Source: an uncultured Clostridia bacterium (lineage in GTDB: Bacteria > Bacillota > Clostridia > Oscillospirales > Acutalibacteraceae). From it: a DNA stretch of 64,000 nt. Where the stretch lies: positions 1 to 64,000 of the forward strand of contig CAJFTS010000053.1 in the NCBI GenBank assembly GCA_904420015.1. Direction: 5' to 3'. Below, piece after piece: positions 35,609 to 43,112 of this stretch; the first letter of the stretch is position 1; every line of letters begins with the position of its first letter. The position numbers and the translations under genes are program-made. The notes below the pieces were generated by a model. It saw only the letters and a list, made by a program, of their open reading frames with translations. It was not told the origin of the DNA and ran no database searches.

Positions 35609-35842
35609 ATGTGCTGTAACAATTGGTCGGGAAGTTCTTATGCCTCTTCGGCATGTGCCAGTGTCGCCGCATCGGCGGCCAATAACTCTTGTGCGCGGTC
35701 CTGTGTGGTCGGATATCTGCCCATCGTCGCTACCTATCAGGTAGGTTCGCCGGTTTGGACCAGCGGTTCTAGCTTTAGTTCGGCTTCCAGCTTTGCTTCC
35801 AACTCTGGCTATAACTACAACAGCAGCTACTGCGGCTATTAA
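35609..35842 (+). CDS. Ser/Ala/Cys/Asn/Tyr-rich small protein
   Basis: 77 residues with strong composition bias: about 22 Ser, plus many Ala, Asn, Tyr and Gly, and five Cys (residues 2, 3, 16, 28, 32) with a sixth near the C-terminus. No signal peptide or membrane span. RBS GGGAGG at 35595 gives a well-spaced ATG, so translation is credible. The only ordered-looking segment is VVGYLPIVATYQVGSPVW (about 33-50). Composition suggests a crosslinked or disulfide-rich structural protein such as a spore-coat component; a bacteriocin-like peptide is possible. No family recognised. Confidence 0.6.
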   Translation: MCCNNWSGSSYASSACASVAASAANNSCARSCVVGYLPIVATYQVGSPVWTSGSSFSSASSFASNSGYNYNSSYCGY

Positions 35843-35850
35843 TTTCCCGC

Positions 35851-35872
35851 GCCGCCCCTAGCCGGGGGCGGC
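35851..35872 (+). terminator. Hairpin after the Ser-rich gene
   Basis: GCCGCCCC-TAGCC-GGGGGCGGC, 8 bases past the stop. The following sequence is not T-rich, so termination is uncertain. Confidence 0.45.
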
Positions 35873-35906
35873 ATACTTACAAAGCCCTGCATTCTCTCGA
35901 AACCAT

Positions 35907-35935
35907 GCGCCCTCTTTCTTATGGAGAGAGGGCGC
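35907..35935 (-). terminator. Hairpin after the broken small ORF
   Basis: Inverted repeat GCGCCCTCT...AGAGGGCGC directly after the minus-strand stop at 35936. No long T-tract. Confidence 0.4.
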
Positions 35936-36036
35936 TTATCGCTTCCGGCCGACAATGGAGCTGACGGTGGGATATCCAGCGGCACTAGATCCCGCTTGAT
36001 GCTTCCCTATCCCAATACCTTTGACAATAAATTCAT
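35936..36036 (-). pseudogene. Small ORF, apparently frameshifted after the start codon
   Basis: Minus strand has an ideal AGGAGG, 7 bases, then ATG (36036), but that frame stops after nine codons (MNLLSKVLG). The adjacent frame reads EFIVKGIGIGKHQAGSSAAG then YPTVSSIVGRKR to a stop at 35936. The total, 101 bases, is one short of a whole number of codons, consistent with loss of one base just after ATG from a protein of about 33 residues. Alternatives: a leader peptide, or chance. No family recognised. Confidence 0.4.
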
Positions 36037-36099
36037 GGATATACCTCCTAATATACCGATAGTGTTGATCCGGTAAACCCAAATCCCCCTTTTGACCCG

Positions 36100-36136
36100 C
36101 AAAAGCCCCGCCCGAGCTCTGCTCAGACGGGGCTTT
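36100..36136 (-). terminator. Terminator of the ferritin-like gene
   Basis: Minus strand AAAGCCCCGTCTGAG...CTCGGGCGGGGCTTTTG, about 40 bases after the stop; the T-tract is short. Confidence 0.65.
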
Positions 36137-36173
36137 CGGTTTGGTCAGGCAGCGAGAAAGGCAGACGAAGGCC

Positions 36174-36716
36174 TCAAACGGATTCCAGCCGTTCAAGCAT
36201 TTGGCGGAAAATAGCCAGATGGATTTCTTCGTCCTCAATAATCCGTTCCAGCAGCGCCTGGATTTGCCGATCCTTGATAAAGGCGATATGCCGCCGGTAA
36301 TTGGCGATGGCCTCCTGCTCCGCCCTGATGTTGTAGCGGATCATTTGGGGAAGATTTTTGCAGTAGTTGACCATGCTGCCATTCCAGACGATACAGCGAT
36401 TATTACGCACGGCGCTGAAGGTAGGGTCCCCGCCCAGAAGGGAGATCACCTGGCTGAGCAGATCAAGATGATGCATCTCCACAACGGCGATTTCCCGCAT
36501 GGTCTTCGCCGCCGGCCCACAGACCGGATCGAACAGCCAACTTTGGTAGATGTAAAGGGCGACCGCGGTAAACTCCCCCTGGGCGGAGGCGGTGTCCTGA
36601 TGCAGCAGCTGGGCATAACGGAGATTCGGGGCCTCCACCTCAACGGGCGGATAGGGTGCGGACGCGCGAAAGCTGGTCGCCGTGGCAAAATTAGGCGGTA
36701 TATGGCCGCGAAGCAT
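36174..36716 (-). CDS. Ferritin-like di-metal protein (CotJC/Mn-catalase-like)
   Basis: About 180 residues, mostly helical. Carboxylate and His residues in ferritin-like spacing: GEFTAVALYIYQSWLF, REIAVVEMHHLDLLSQVI, RAEQEAIANYRRHI and IIEDEEIHLAIFRQMLE. Proteins of this size in Clostridia are annotated as ferritin-like or Mn-catalase-like and are related to the spore-coat protein CotJC. The first ATG (36722) abuts the AGGAGGA SD; the second, at 36716, has proper spacing. A CATATAGA element lies about 30 bases upstream. Possible role: oxidative-stress protection, perhaps of spores. Confidence 0.75.
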   Translation of the reverse strand: MLRGHIPPNFATATSFRASAPYPPVEVEAPNLRYAQLLHQDTASAQGEFTAVALYIYQSWLFDPVCGPAAKTMREIAVVEMHHLDLLSQVISLLGGDPTFSAVRNNRCIVWNGSMVNYCKNLPQMIRYNIRAEQEAIANYRRHIAFIKDRQIQALLERIIEDEEIHLAIFRQMLERLESV

Positions 36717-36854
36717 ATCCATTCCTCCTATGACTGGTTTGATTCCTTCATCTATATGCTTGGCCTCGTCGAATTATCCCAGGGCGGCTAAGAAGTATCA
36801 AGAAGGAAACGGCGGAATATACTGTAGTATTTCAGGGAAATGTGTGGTGATCGA

Positions 36855-37307
36855 ATGCAGACGGACAACATCCTGCCCAACGGGGAATTGCCTTGCGAGC
36901 TGCTCGAGCAGCTCGGCGTTATTGAACAGTCCCAATGGTACATCATCGTTCTGGCTGCCGCCACGCTGCTGTCCCACTGCACCACGCAGCTGCAAAAACA
37001 GCAGCTTCTCTGCTCGGCGCTGCCCCAGGCCAGCGGATGCGACGAGATCACCGACCCTTATCCGATCCAGCTGACCTCCAGCGCCATGATAATCGGCGCA
37101 CTGATTTACTTTTATCAGCTTTCGGCGCAGGCGTTGGCCGCGCCCAAGGAAACGCCGCTGCAATGTGCTTCCAGCTGGCGCGGATTCCTTTCCAATTCCC
37201 TGGTGCTGGCCGCGGCGCTCATCCGCTTATACGATTTGAAGGAAAACCACGACGCTGCGGCGCTCTCCGCCCAGCCAATTTTAACCGACCCGGAGCCGCC
37301 GCTCTGA
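36855..37307 (+). CDS. Unknown protein with hydrophobic helices
   Basis: 150 residues from ATG 36855 (weak SD). Hydrophobic segments near 30-45 (WYIIVLAAATLLSH), 78-93 (AMIIGALIYFYQLSA) and 112-125 suggest a helical, possibly membrane-associated protein. Contains 5 Cys. The acidic, Pro-rich tail ends TDPEPPL. The last 24 bases of the gene and 11 bases beyond are repeated at 39277-39311, next to a collagen-gene remnant. No family recognised; the setting among ferritin-like and collagen-like genes suggests a spore-surface context, as inference only. Confidence 0.6.
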   Translation: MQTDNILPNGELPCELLEQLGVIEQSQWYIIVLAAATLLSHCTTQLQKQQLLCSALPQASGCDEITDPYPIQLTSSAMIIGALIYFYQLSAQALAAPKETPLQCASSWRGFLSNSLVLAAALIRLYDLKENHDAAALSAQPILTDPEPPL

Positions 37308-37318
37308 CCGCATACACA
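37284..37318 (+). repeat. Direct repeat, left copy
   Basis: 35 bases spanning codons for TDPEPPL, the stop and CTGACCGCATACACA. 32 of 35 positions match 39277-39311. Together the two copies bracket the AT-rich island. Confidence 0.85.
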
Positions 37319-37351
37319 TAAATATTCTCCTTTGCCTATAAAAAGATGATA

Positions 37352-38598
37352 CTAGGATGACTCGTCCAAAATAACTTGATTCAGCTGGACGGTTCCATTC
37401 TTTATTTCATCTTTATTTACATAGATCAGAGTCGTCTGATTCTTTTCCCCTGCATCGTCTTGTATTAGGAAAAACAAAAAATCGTTCGATACATTTAAAA
37501 AAGAACCGATAGAAGGTATCGAATAATCTTTTCCATTTATATTTGATAGGTTGAAAGAAAGAATGGGTTAAAATCTTTATCGTAGACCCAAATGGTACGA
37601 ACTTCGCTTTCATGGCCGGGCATGCCAATGGTGGGCCAATTATCAAAATAGAAATAGCTGCCGTCCCAGCATAGCCGATCGCACACACTTGGTGAGGAAA
37701 ACACCGCTTTTTCCTCGGTGCCGTCAAAGTTGTTTTGGTATACGGTCCGATTCCTCTCATCATCGTAATCGTAATACCAATAAGAATAATAGATTGCATC
37801 CGGCAAAACAGCAGGAATCTCCATAACGGCCTCACCAGTTCGGGTATCAATGGAGGAGATGACCTCCGACTCCAGATCCAAACAAAAATTTTCTGAAATT
37901 GTTTTCACTGGTTGTGTCGATTTGTCTTTATAACCCATTACACTAAAATACAGCCTTTTTCCAACCGCTGTGATAGTTGCAATATTTCCGCTTTCTAAAT
38001 CGGTGGAATAAAGAAGCTTCTCTTTTTTCTCATTCAGCGCTACTTGGATCAAAGAGCAGGTGCCCGCTGACTTTCCTGAATCTTGAGGAATATACTCGTT
38101 TGATGAATAGAATAAATTTCCCCTGTGCAAAGCCACGCTATTCGGATAGGTTGGAAAGCGATATGCATTCTCAATAAAAGTCCCTTGTGGGCTCAACTTT
38201 CTCAAATAAACGCCGCTGATACTAGTACCATCCGCTTGTCCTCTGGCAAGGATATATAAATATCCATCGTTATAAAAAACTTGAGACGCATCCGCCATAT
38301 AGGCATTACAATCATAGAGCTTCTCAGGATTGGTTTCCTTATCATGCAGACAGTTCGGTTTGTCACAAAGCGGGATCGGATCGATATTTTGCTGATCAAA
38401 ACAATACAAATAGCTTCCTCTTGACGTTTCTTTTAAAAAGTAGTATCCGTCCTTTGCTTCCGCTATAGCATCATGATCTATCTGATGATCGGTTTCGAAG
38501 GAATAAGCCTCACTAAAATTTTGGTTGTTCGTCTGACATCCCGATAACAGAACCAGGATACTAAGGCAAAGCAAAGCGAACACGCAACCTTGTTTCAT
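37352..38598 (-). pseudogene. Lipoprotein of the Cys-motif beta-propeller type, frameshifted near its C-terminus
   Basis: The intact part (38598-37537) encodes 353 residues: signal peptide with lipobox LLSGC, then repeated short beta segments (GYYFLKE, GYLYILAR, KRLYFSVMG, SYFYFDNW) typical of DUF5050-like beta-propellers. Between them is the motif CDKPNC-LH...DCNAY near residue 80-105, as in many Clostridia lipoproteins. That frame stops at 37537, but the next frame continues with NINGKDYSIPSIG...TVQLNQVILDESS to a stop at 37352. The switch falls at the GAAAGAAAGAA run (37553-37563). The net length is one base short of a multiple of 3, which loss of one TTTC unit or one base would explain. 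AT-rich codon use unlike its neighbours. It could also be a sequencing error or a real truncation. Confidence 0.6.
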
Positions 38599-38644
38599 AT
38601 CCTTCCCCCTCCACTCCTATCGTTTTTCGGTGATACCAAAGAAA

Positions 38645-38672
38645 GAGGGGAGGAAACCCTCCCCTTTCCTTT
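38645..38672 (-). terminator. Possible terminator after the Gly/Ser-rich peptide
   Basis: Minus strand GGGGAGG-GTTT-CCTCCCC followed by TCTTTCTTT, 20 bases after the stop and before the lipoprotein start; may give partial read-through. Confidence 0.6.
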
Positions 38673-38687
38673 AGTGAACGCTGCGCA

Positions 38688-38969
38688 TCAAAGATTCGTA
38701 TATGCAGGGCCCCATTTTCCAACCCCAGCCGAAACATAATGGGTGCCTTTAGCCGAGTAAAATACGCCGCCGGCGTATCCTGAATTCACATAAGCGGAAA
38801 TGGAGGAACCGCTGCTTTCATTTTCCGCCTGAGAGGTGTATGTTCCACTCCCCCAGCGAATGGTAAGCGATACATAGGCTTCTGTATGCTGGGCAGCAGT
38901 AATATTTGTTCCGCTTCCTCCGAAACATGTTCCTGACCCATGGGACTCGCCGCCTCTCCATCTCAGCAT
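38688..38969 (-). CDS. Gly/Ser-rich small protein
   Basis: 93 residues, rich in Gly, Ser, Thr and Tyr (for example SGSSISAYVNSGYAGGVFY and the end AGVGKWGPAYTNL), one Cys, no signal peptide. A stop codon sits directly before the ATG, so it is not a truncated longer frame. GAAGGA lies 9 bases ahead, and a good promoter precedes it. The beta-rich, Gly/Ser-heavy composition recalls secreted or bacteriocin-like peptides, but no family is recognised. It is followed by the lipoprotein on the same strand, forming a two-gene unit in the AT-rich island. Confidence 0.6.
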   Translation of the reverse strand: MLRWRGGESHGSGTCFGGSGTNITAAQHTEAYVSLTIRWGSGTYTSQAENESSGSSISAYVNSGYAGGVFYSAKGTHYVSAGVGKWGPAYTNL

Positions 38970-39008
38970 CTAAGTCTATCCTTCTTTTAACTTGTCACGC
39001 TATAAGAA

Positions 39009-39037
39009 ATGATACATCCATAATTTCCAAAACTCAA
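39009..39037 (-). promoter_or_regulatory. Promoter of the Gly/Ser-rich peptide gene
   Basis: Minus strand -35 TTGAGT (39037-39032), 17-base spacer, -10 TATCAT (39014-39009), 40 bases before the ATG. Confidence 0.6.
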
Positions 39038-39163
39038 CATCTAGCCCTATAAAAAACAGTCGTTTTTCTTTAAAAATTTTACGAACTTTTTTATTTCCTT
39101 TCGATTTCCCTCGATCTCGATTAGGATATACCGTTACTTTTTAATTCGTTAAACACCGCCGCC

Positions 39164-39300
39164 GGATCTATCGGTGCAACCGGTATACCGGGAGCCGCCG
39201 GCCTTTGGAATCGCTGGGGCCGACCAGGCCCGCTGGTGCAACCGGAGCGACCGGGCCCGGCGGAAAATCGGCGGCGACCGATCCAAAGCCGCCGCTCTGA
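39164..39300 (+). pseudogene. Collagen-like gene remnant
   Basis: In pieces, the plus strand encodes Gly-X-Y sequence: GSIGATGIPGAAG in one frame, then, after a frame change, [21 protein letters not shown] and a stop at 39298-39300. The [10 protein letters not shown] stretch matches the end of the collagen region of the intact gene ([19 protein letters not shown]), and the tail TDPKPPL matches the tail of the gene at 36855-37307 (TDPEPPL). No start codon or RBS. A decayed, recombined fragment. Confidence 0.7.
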
Positions 39301-39311
39301 CCGCATACACA
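39277..39311 (+). repeat. Direct repeat, right copy
   Basis: 32 of 35 bases match 37284-37318. It ends 25 bases before the collagen-like gene's ATG. Confidence 0.85.
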
Positions 39312-39335
39312 CGAATGATTTAAGGAGGAATTCTG

Positions 39336-40364
39336 ATGAATAATTTCTATCCATATCTTCCGCTGGGGGATTGGGGTTCCACTTGCATGATCCCCTGCCC
39401 TCATCCGGAAATGCCCGGAGAAGGAGGCTGCACCGGCCCGACCGGGCCTACCGGGCCGACCGGGCCCAGCGGCATGCAGGGGCCCCAGGGGCCCGCAGGA
39501 CCAGCAGGGATGCCGGGAGAACGGGGAGCGACGGGGCCCACCGGCCCGACCGGGCCTACTGGAGCGACTGGCCCTGCCGGCGCACAGGGAGAACAGGGGC
39601 CTATGGGCTTCCAAGGCCCGGCCGGACTGCAGGGTGAACCCGGTTTGAGAGGGGCAACCGGCCCCATTGGACCACAGGGGCTTCAAGGTGTGGAAGGCCC
39701 GCGGGGGGAACCTGGCCCAACCGGGCCCACCGGCGCAACCGGCAGCCAGGGGGCTGCCGGCCCTATCGGTTCACAAGGACCGATCGGCCCCACCGGCCCG
39801 ACGGGGCCTACCGGGCCTACCGGCGCACAGGGAACCGTCGGCCCTATGGGACCTCAGGGCCCGATTGGCCCCACTGGCTCTACCGGCGCGACCGGACCTG
39901 CTGGTGCGACTGGTGCGACCGGCGCGACCGGACCTGGCGGAGAATCAGCGGTAAGCGATCTGGTGGCCGCATATACCACCCCTACCACCGTAGGAAACGA
40001 CGGCGCCCCGCTGATTTTTGACCAAAACGCTATTATTGTGGGTACCGGTATCACCCACCCAACGATGGGGAGTGACTTTACCGTCACCGTCCCTGGCTTG
40101 TATATGGTAACCTTCTTCGGCAGCTTCTCTCCGGCGCCTGGGGTAACAATCCCTCTGTTTGTGGCCCTGCATCTACAGCAAAACGGGGCCTTTGTTCCCG
40201 GGGCTGTAACCGCTCGCACCTTTTATACGGCAAACGACATGGCAAACCTCTCGTTCAGCTTCCCCGCCGAGGTATCCGCCGTTCCGGCTGTATTCCGCAT
40301 TTTGGCCCAGGGCGGTCCCTTCTTCTACAGTTTGGCATCCTTCGCAATTTATAAGATCGGATAA
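39336..40364 (+). CDS. Collagen-like protein with BclA-like C-terminal domain
   Basis: 342 residues. Short N-terminus (1-30, with Cys17, Cys21 and Cys32), then about 170 residues of uninterrupted Gly-X-Y repeats, mostly GPTGPTG and GATGATG (about 33-208), then a beta-rich C-terminal domain (about 212-342: [19 protein letters not shown] ... [16 protein letters not shown] ... FAIYKIG) of the TNF/C1q-like jelly-roll type found in exosporium BclA. Such proteins form trimeric hair-like filaments on spores. The Thr-rich triplets would suit O-glycosylation. No signal peptide, as in BclA. Good RBS TAAGGAGG; a terminator follows. Confidence 0.88.
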   Translation: MNNFYPYLPLGDWGSTCMIPCPHPEMPGEGGCTGPTGPTGPTGPSGMQGPQGPAGPAGMPGERGATGPTGPTGPTGATGPAGAQGEQGPMGFQGPAGLQGEPGLRGATGPIGPQGLQGVEGPRGEPGPTGPTGATGSQGAAGPIGSQGPIGPTGPTGPTGPTGAQGTVGPMGPQGPIGPTGSTGATGPAGATGATGATGPGGESAVSDLVAAYTTPTTVGNDGAPLIFDQNAIIVGTGITHPTMGSDFTVTVPGLYMVTFFGSFSPAPGVTIPLFVALHLQQNGAFVPGAVTARTFYTANDMANLSFSFPAEVSAVPAVFRILAQGGPFFYSLASFAIYKIG

Positions 40365-40403
40365 GTTCCCGGATATGTAGAAAGATTCTTTTCGTACCTT
40401 TGC

Positions 40404-40436
40404 AAATCCGGCCGCACTAGCATGCGGCCGGATTTT
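40404..40436 (+). terminator. Terminator of the collagen-like gene
   Basis: Arms AAATCCGGCCGCA / TGCGGCCGGATTT with loop CTAGCA and a T-run, 40 bases after the stop. Confidence 0.9.
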
Positions 40437-40518
40437 TACAGCACGGCCTTTTGTTTTCTTTCCATAGGCAAGGCATCTTTTCACACCCGGCCCGCGCCGC
40501 TTATCTGCGGGGTTTTGC

Positions 40519-40547
40519 TTGACAACCCTTTCAAAATCATGGATAAT
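40519..40547 (+). promoter_or_regulatory. Promoter of the membrane protein-Smr pair
   Basis: Perfect -35 TTGACA (40519-40524), 17-base spacer, -10 GATAAT (40542-40547). It places the transcript start near 40555 and therefore favours the ATG at 40623. Confidence 0.75.
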
Positions 40548-40622
40548 AATTGCATCTGTTCCGGAATTTCTAAATCGCCTGTTTGGGGCGCCGGACAAAC
40601 ATTTCGGAAAGCCCTTTGCCGC

Positions 40623-41027
40623 ATGTGGTTCCCTCGTCTTTCGGCAACGGTGTTTTTCCTGTCAGGAGGGCTTTGCGTTTTGGTCACCGAATGTTGGGCG
40701 ATTGTCATTGTGATTCTCGCCATGTGCTATATCTTCCTTCGCGCGCGCAAATCGGAATATTCCATCGGCATTCTGCCCTTAATCCTCGTCCCCATCTCCC
40801 ATCTGCTGGGGAACGGCATTTTGCATTGGTTCGGCGATCACATAACGCTGGATCATTCCTTGGTGGGCATTGGTATCGACATCACCGGCCTAGTCATTAC
40901 TTGTATTTTGCTGGGCTTCGCCGTGCAGACCATTAAGAGCAAAAAACAGCGCAACGCCCTTCTGATCTGCTGCACCGGCTTCACCCTGATTCTTGCATGG
41001 GTGCTGCTGCTAAACGTGGGCAAATGA
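40623..41027 (+). CDS. Small integral membrane protein
   Basis: 134 residues from ATG 40623; the open frame begins further upstream, but that lies before the predicted transcript start. Four hydrophobic segments (about 4-20, 22-38, 46-64 with the loop LHWFGDHITLDHS after it, 80-100, and 113-130) suggest a 4-5 span protein. No family recognised. The stop overlaps the Smr start (ATGA), so the two are translationally coupled. Confidence 0.6.
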   Translation: MWFPRLSATVFFLSGGLCVLVTECWAIVIVILAMCYIFLRARKSEYSIGILPLILVPISHLLGNGILHWFGDHITLDHSLVGIGIDITGLVITCILLGFAVQTIKSKKQRNALLICCTGFTLILAWVLLLNVGK

Positions 41028-41314
41028 CGGGCGGGCAAAACCGGGAACGCCGGGCGGGACTGGACATTGTGGTGGATATTCACGGCATGCGTGCTTATGC
41101 GGCCAAAACCTATCTGCAGCAGGTGCTAGCCCGCGCCTCCTATGACCGGGATGCAAAGGAGGTCATCGTGGTGCATGGGTATCACTCCGGCACCGCTTTA
41201 CGGGACATGGTGCGCAAGGAGCTGCGCAGTCCCTATATCAAGGAACGGCATCCCGGCTTTTCGGACGGACATACGGTTTTGGTGCTTAAAAAGCGCCCGC
41301 CTCCCCTGCGCTGA
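41024..41314 (+). CDS. Smr-domain protein
   Basis: 96 residues, nearly all a stand-alone Smr domain: LDIVVDIHGMRAYAA (the conserved DxH-G motif), then VIVVHGYHSGTALRDMVRKEL, resembling the MutS2 C-terminal nuclease-like domain. Smr domains bind or nick nucleic acids. Overlaps the preceding membrane-protein gene by 4 bases. Smr proteins are often MutS2-linked; here it stands alone. Confidence 0.8.
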   Translation: MTGGQNRERRAGLDIVVDIHGMRAYAAKTYLQQVLARASYDRDAKEVIVVHGYHSGTALRDMVRKELRSPYIKERHPGFSDGHTVLVLKKRPPPLR

Positions 41315-41385
41315 CGCCTCTTTGTGAGGTACGTGCATGATTATCCCAATTTCGTGTATATTCTGTATAAACATGCCGCCCGCCC

Positions 41386-41414
41386 TTGATTTCGACCAGT
41401 AGCTATGCTATAAT
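41386..41414 (+). promoter_or_regulatory. Promoter of the amino-acid ABC importer
   Basis: -35 TTGATT (41386-41391), 17-base spacer, perfect -10 TATAAT (41409-41414). The RBS GGGAGG lies in the loop of a small GATAC/GTATC stem (41430-41445). Confidence 0.85.
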
Positions 41415-41447
41415 TCTTTCATTAATTGATACGGGAGGGTATCGAAG

Positions 41448-42263
41448 ATGAAAAAATTTGTGAAAGTTTTGGCACTGGCTCTGGTACTGGTGTTATCGGT
41501 ATCGATGCTGGCAGCCTGCGACGGCGGTACTTCCACCAGCGGCACTTCCAACGCCGACAGCGGCACAAAGGTCCTCAAGATCGGCACCAATGCGGAGTTC
41601 CCGCCCTTTGAATTCATGGGCGACGACGGTCAGCCGGACGGCTTCGACATTGCGCTGATAAAGGCCATCGGCGAAGAAATAGGAATGGAAGTCCAGATTG
41701 AAAACATGGAATTCAAATCCCTGATCGGCGCCATCGAAAGCGGCAACATCCAGGGCATCATCGCCGGCATGACGGTGGACGACGAGCGCAAAAAGAGCGT
41801 GGATTTCTCCGACGGCTACTATGAAGCCCATCAGATGGTTCTCGTGCGCAAGGACAGCGACATCACCAAGACCGAGGACTTAAACGGCAAGAAGATTGCG
41901 GTACAGGAAGGCACCACCGGCGACTTTGTGGCGTCCGGCGATCCGGATTGGGAGTTCATTCTGGGCGTTTCGCTGCAGAATACGGAGGTTTCCCGGATGA
42001 AGAAGGGGCTGGATGCCGTCATCGAGCTGAAGAACGGCAGAGTGGATGCGGTCATCATCGACTCGAATCCCGCGCAGGTGTTCGCCGAGGAGAATGCGGA
42101 CGACATTAAGATTGTCGACAGCATCCAGTGCGAAACCGAAACCTATGCCATTGCCGTAAGCAAGGATGAACCGGATCTGCTCAACAGCATCAACACCGCG
42201 CTCAAGACCCTCAAGGACAACGGCAAATACGATGAAATTCTCAAGCAATATATTGAGCAGTAA
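41448..42263 (+). CDS. Polar amino-acid ABC transporter, substrate-binding lipoprotein
   Basis: 271 residues. Lipoprotein signal with lipobox LAAC (Cys24), a Gly/Ser/Thr linker, then a type II solute-binding fold of the SBP_bac_3 family: KIGTNAEFPPFEFMGDDGQPDGFDIALIKAIGEEIG, later KKSVDFSDGYY and GKKIAVQEGTTGDF. Captures an amino acid outside the cell for the permease and ATPase encoded downstream. The ligand cannot be read with certainty; cystine, glutamine and arginine systems share these motifs. Confidence 0.92.
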   Translation: MKKFVKVLALALVLVLSVSMLAACDGGTSTSGTSNADSGTKVLKIGTNAEFPPFEFMGDDGQPDGFDIALIKAIGEEIGMEVQIENMEFKSLIGAIESGNIQGIIAGMTVDDERKKSVDFSDGYYEAHQMVLVRKDSDITKTEDLNGKKIAVQEGTTGDFVASGDPDWEFILGVSLQNTEVSRMKKGLDAVIELKNGRVDAVIIDSNPAQVFAEENADDIKIVDSIQCETETYAIAVSKDEPDLLNSINTALKTLKDNGKYDEILKQYIEQ

Positions 42264-42283
42264 CTGGAAATAAAGCGGCTTTT

Positions 42284-42321
42284 GTGAGGATAGTGCCTCC
42301 ATTCGCACTATCCTCACTTTT
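42284..42321 (+). terminator. Intercistronic hairpin (partial terminator)
   Basis: Perfect 13-base arms GTGAGGATAGTGC / GCACTATCCTCAC followed by TTTTG, between the binding-protein and permease genes. Such hairpins let the binding protein be made in excess. Confidence 0.75.
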
Positions 42322-42341
42322 GTATGAACGGGGAGGTTCCT

Positions 42342-43112
42342 ATGCCGGACGTTTCACTCATTACGATGAATATCTTTGATTCCATCGGCGCTTTTTTCCA
42401 GTCGCTGTACGATCAGTTCGTGTTTGTCTTTATTGACGGCAACCGGTATATGATGATCGTGGACGGCTTGAAAAACACGCTGATTCTGTCGGTTTTCGCC
42501 GCCTTGATCGGCATTTTGGTGGGTTTGCTCGTGGCAGTGGTTCGCCTGCCCAGCAACAGCCTGAAAAACCACAACGGATTTGTACGGTTTCTGCTGGCCA
42601 TTCCGAACTGGCTGGCCAATGCTTACGTCAGCATCATCCGCGGCACTCCTTTCGTGGTACAGCTGCTGATTATGTATCAGATTATTTTCGGCAAATCGGG
42701 AATGGACAAGATGGTGGTCGCCATCATTGCTTTCGGCCTCAACTCGGGTGCATATGTGGCGGAGATTTTCCGCGCCGGCATCCAGTCCATCGACAAAGGG
42801 CAGTCGGAGGCGGGCCGCTCGCTGGGGCTTACCAGCTTTATGACCATGCGCTACATCATTGTTCCGCAGGCGGTTAAGAACGTGCTGCCGGCTCTGGGCA
42901 ACGAGTTTATCGTGCTCATTAAGGAAACGGCGGTGGTCGGCTATATCGCCTTGATGGATCTGACCAAGGCTGCCGACTTCATCATCAGCCGCACCTACAC
43001 GGCATATATGCCCCTCATCGGTGTTGCCCTCATCTACTTCATCATCATTAAAATCCTGACCAAGGGCCTGGGCGTTATGGAAAGGAGGCTGAGGGCAAGT
43101 GATAGTCGTTAA
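42342..43112 (+). CDS. Polar amino-acid ABC transporter, permease
   Basis: 256 residues from ATG 42342 (GGGGAGG ahead; an upstream ATG 18 bases earlier overlaps the SD). Membrane spans near 38-60, 80-110 and 200-240. Coupling-helix motif [34 protein letters not shown], typical of HisM/GlnP permeases. Forms the channel with the ATPase encoded next, whose start it overlaps by 14 bases. Confidence 0.93.
   Translation: MPDVSLITMNIFDSIGAFFQSLYDQFVFVFIDGNRYMMIVDGLKNTLILSVFAALIGILVGLLVAVVRLPSNSLKNHNGFVRFLLAIPNWLANAYVSIIRGTPFVVQLLIMYQIIFGKSGMDKMVVAIIAFGLNSGAYVAEIFRAGIQSIDKGQSEAGRSLGLTSFMTMRYIIVPQAVKNVLPALGNEFIVLIKETAVVGYIALMDLTKAADFIISRTYTAYMPLIGVALIYFIIIKILTKGLGVMERRLRASDSR

Larger units (their letters stand above)
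38970..39335. other. Spacer holding a promoter, collagen remnant and direct repeat
   Basis: 366 bases between the Gly/Ser-rich peptide and the collagen-like gene. AT-rich to about 39160, with the peptide's promoter. Then GC-rich collagen-like sequence (39164-39300) and the right copy of the 35-bp repeat. No complete gene. Confidence 0.6.

Noticed and set aside
36034..36036. Nine-codon leader peptide regulating the small ORF
   Set aside because: No regulatory codon run or following terminator pair; a single-base loss explains the frames more simply.
39336..39960. CRISPR array in the regular GC-rich repeats
   Set aside because: The periodicity is 9 and 18 bases and encodes Gly-X-Y triplets in one long frame with an SD; there are no spacers.
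40422..40622. N-terminal extension of the small membrane protein
   Set aside because: It begins inside the collagen gene's terminator and spans the promoter at 40519-40547.
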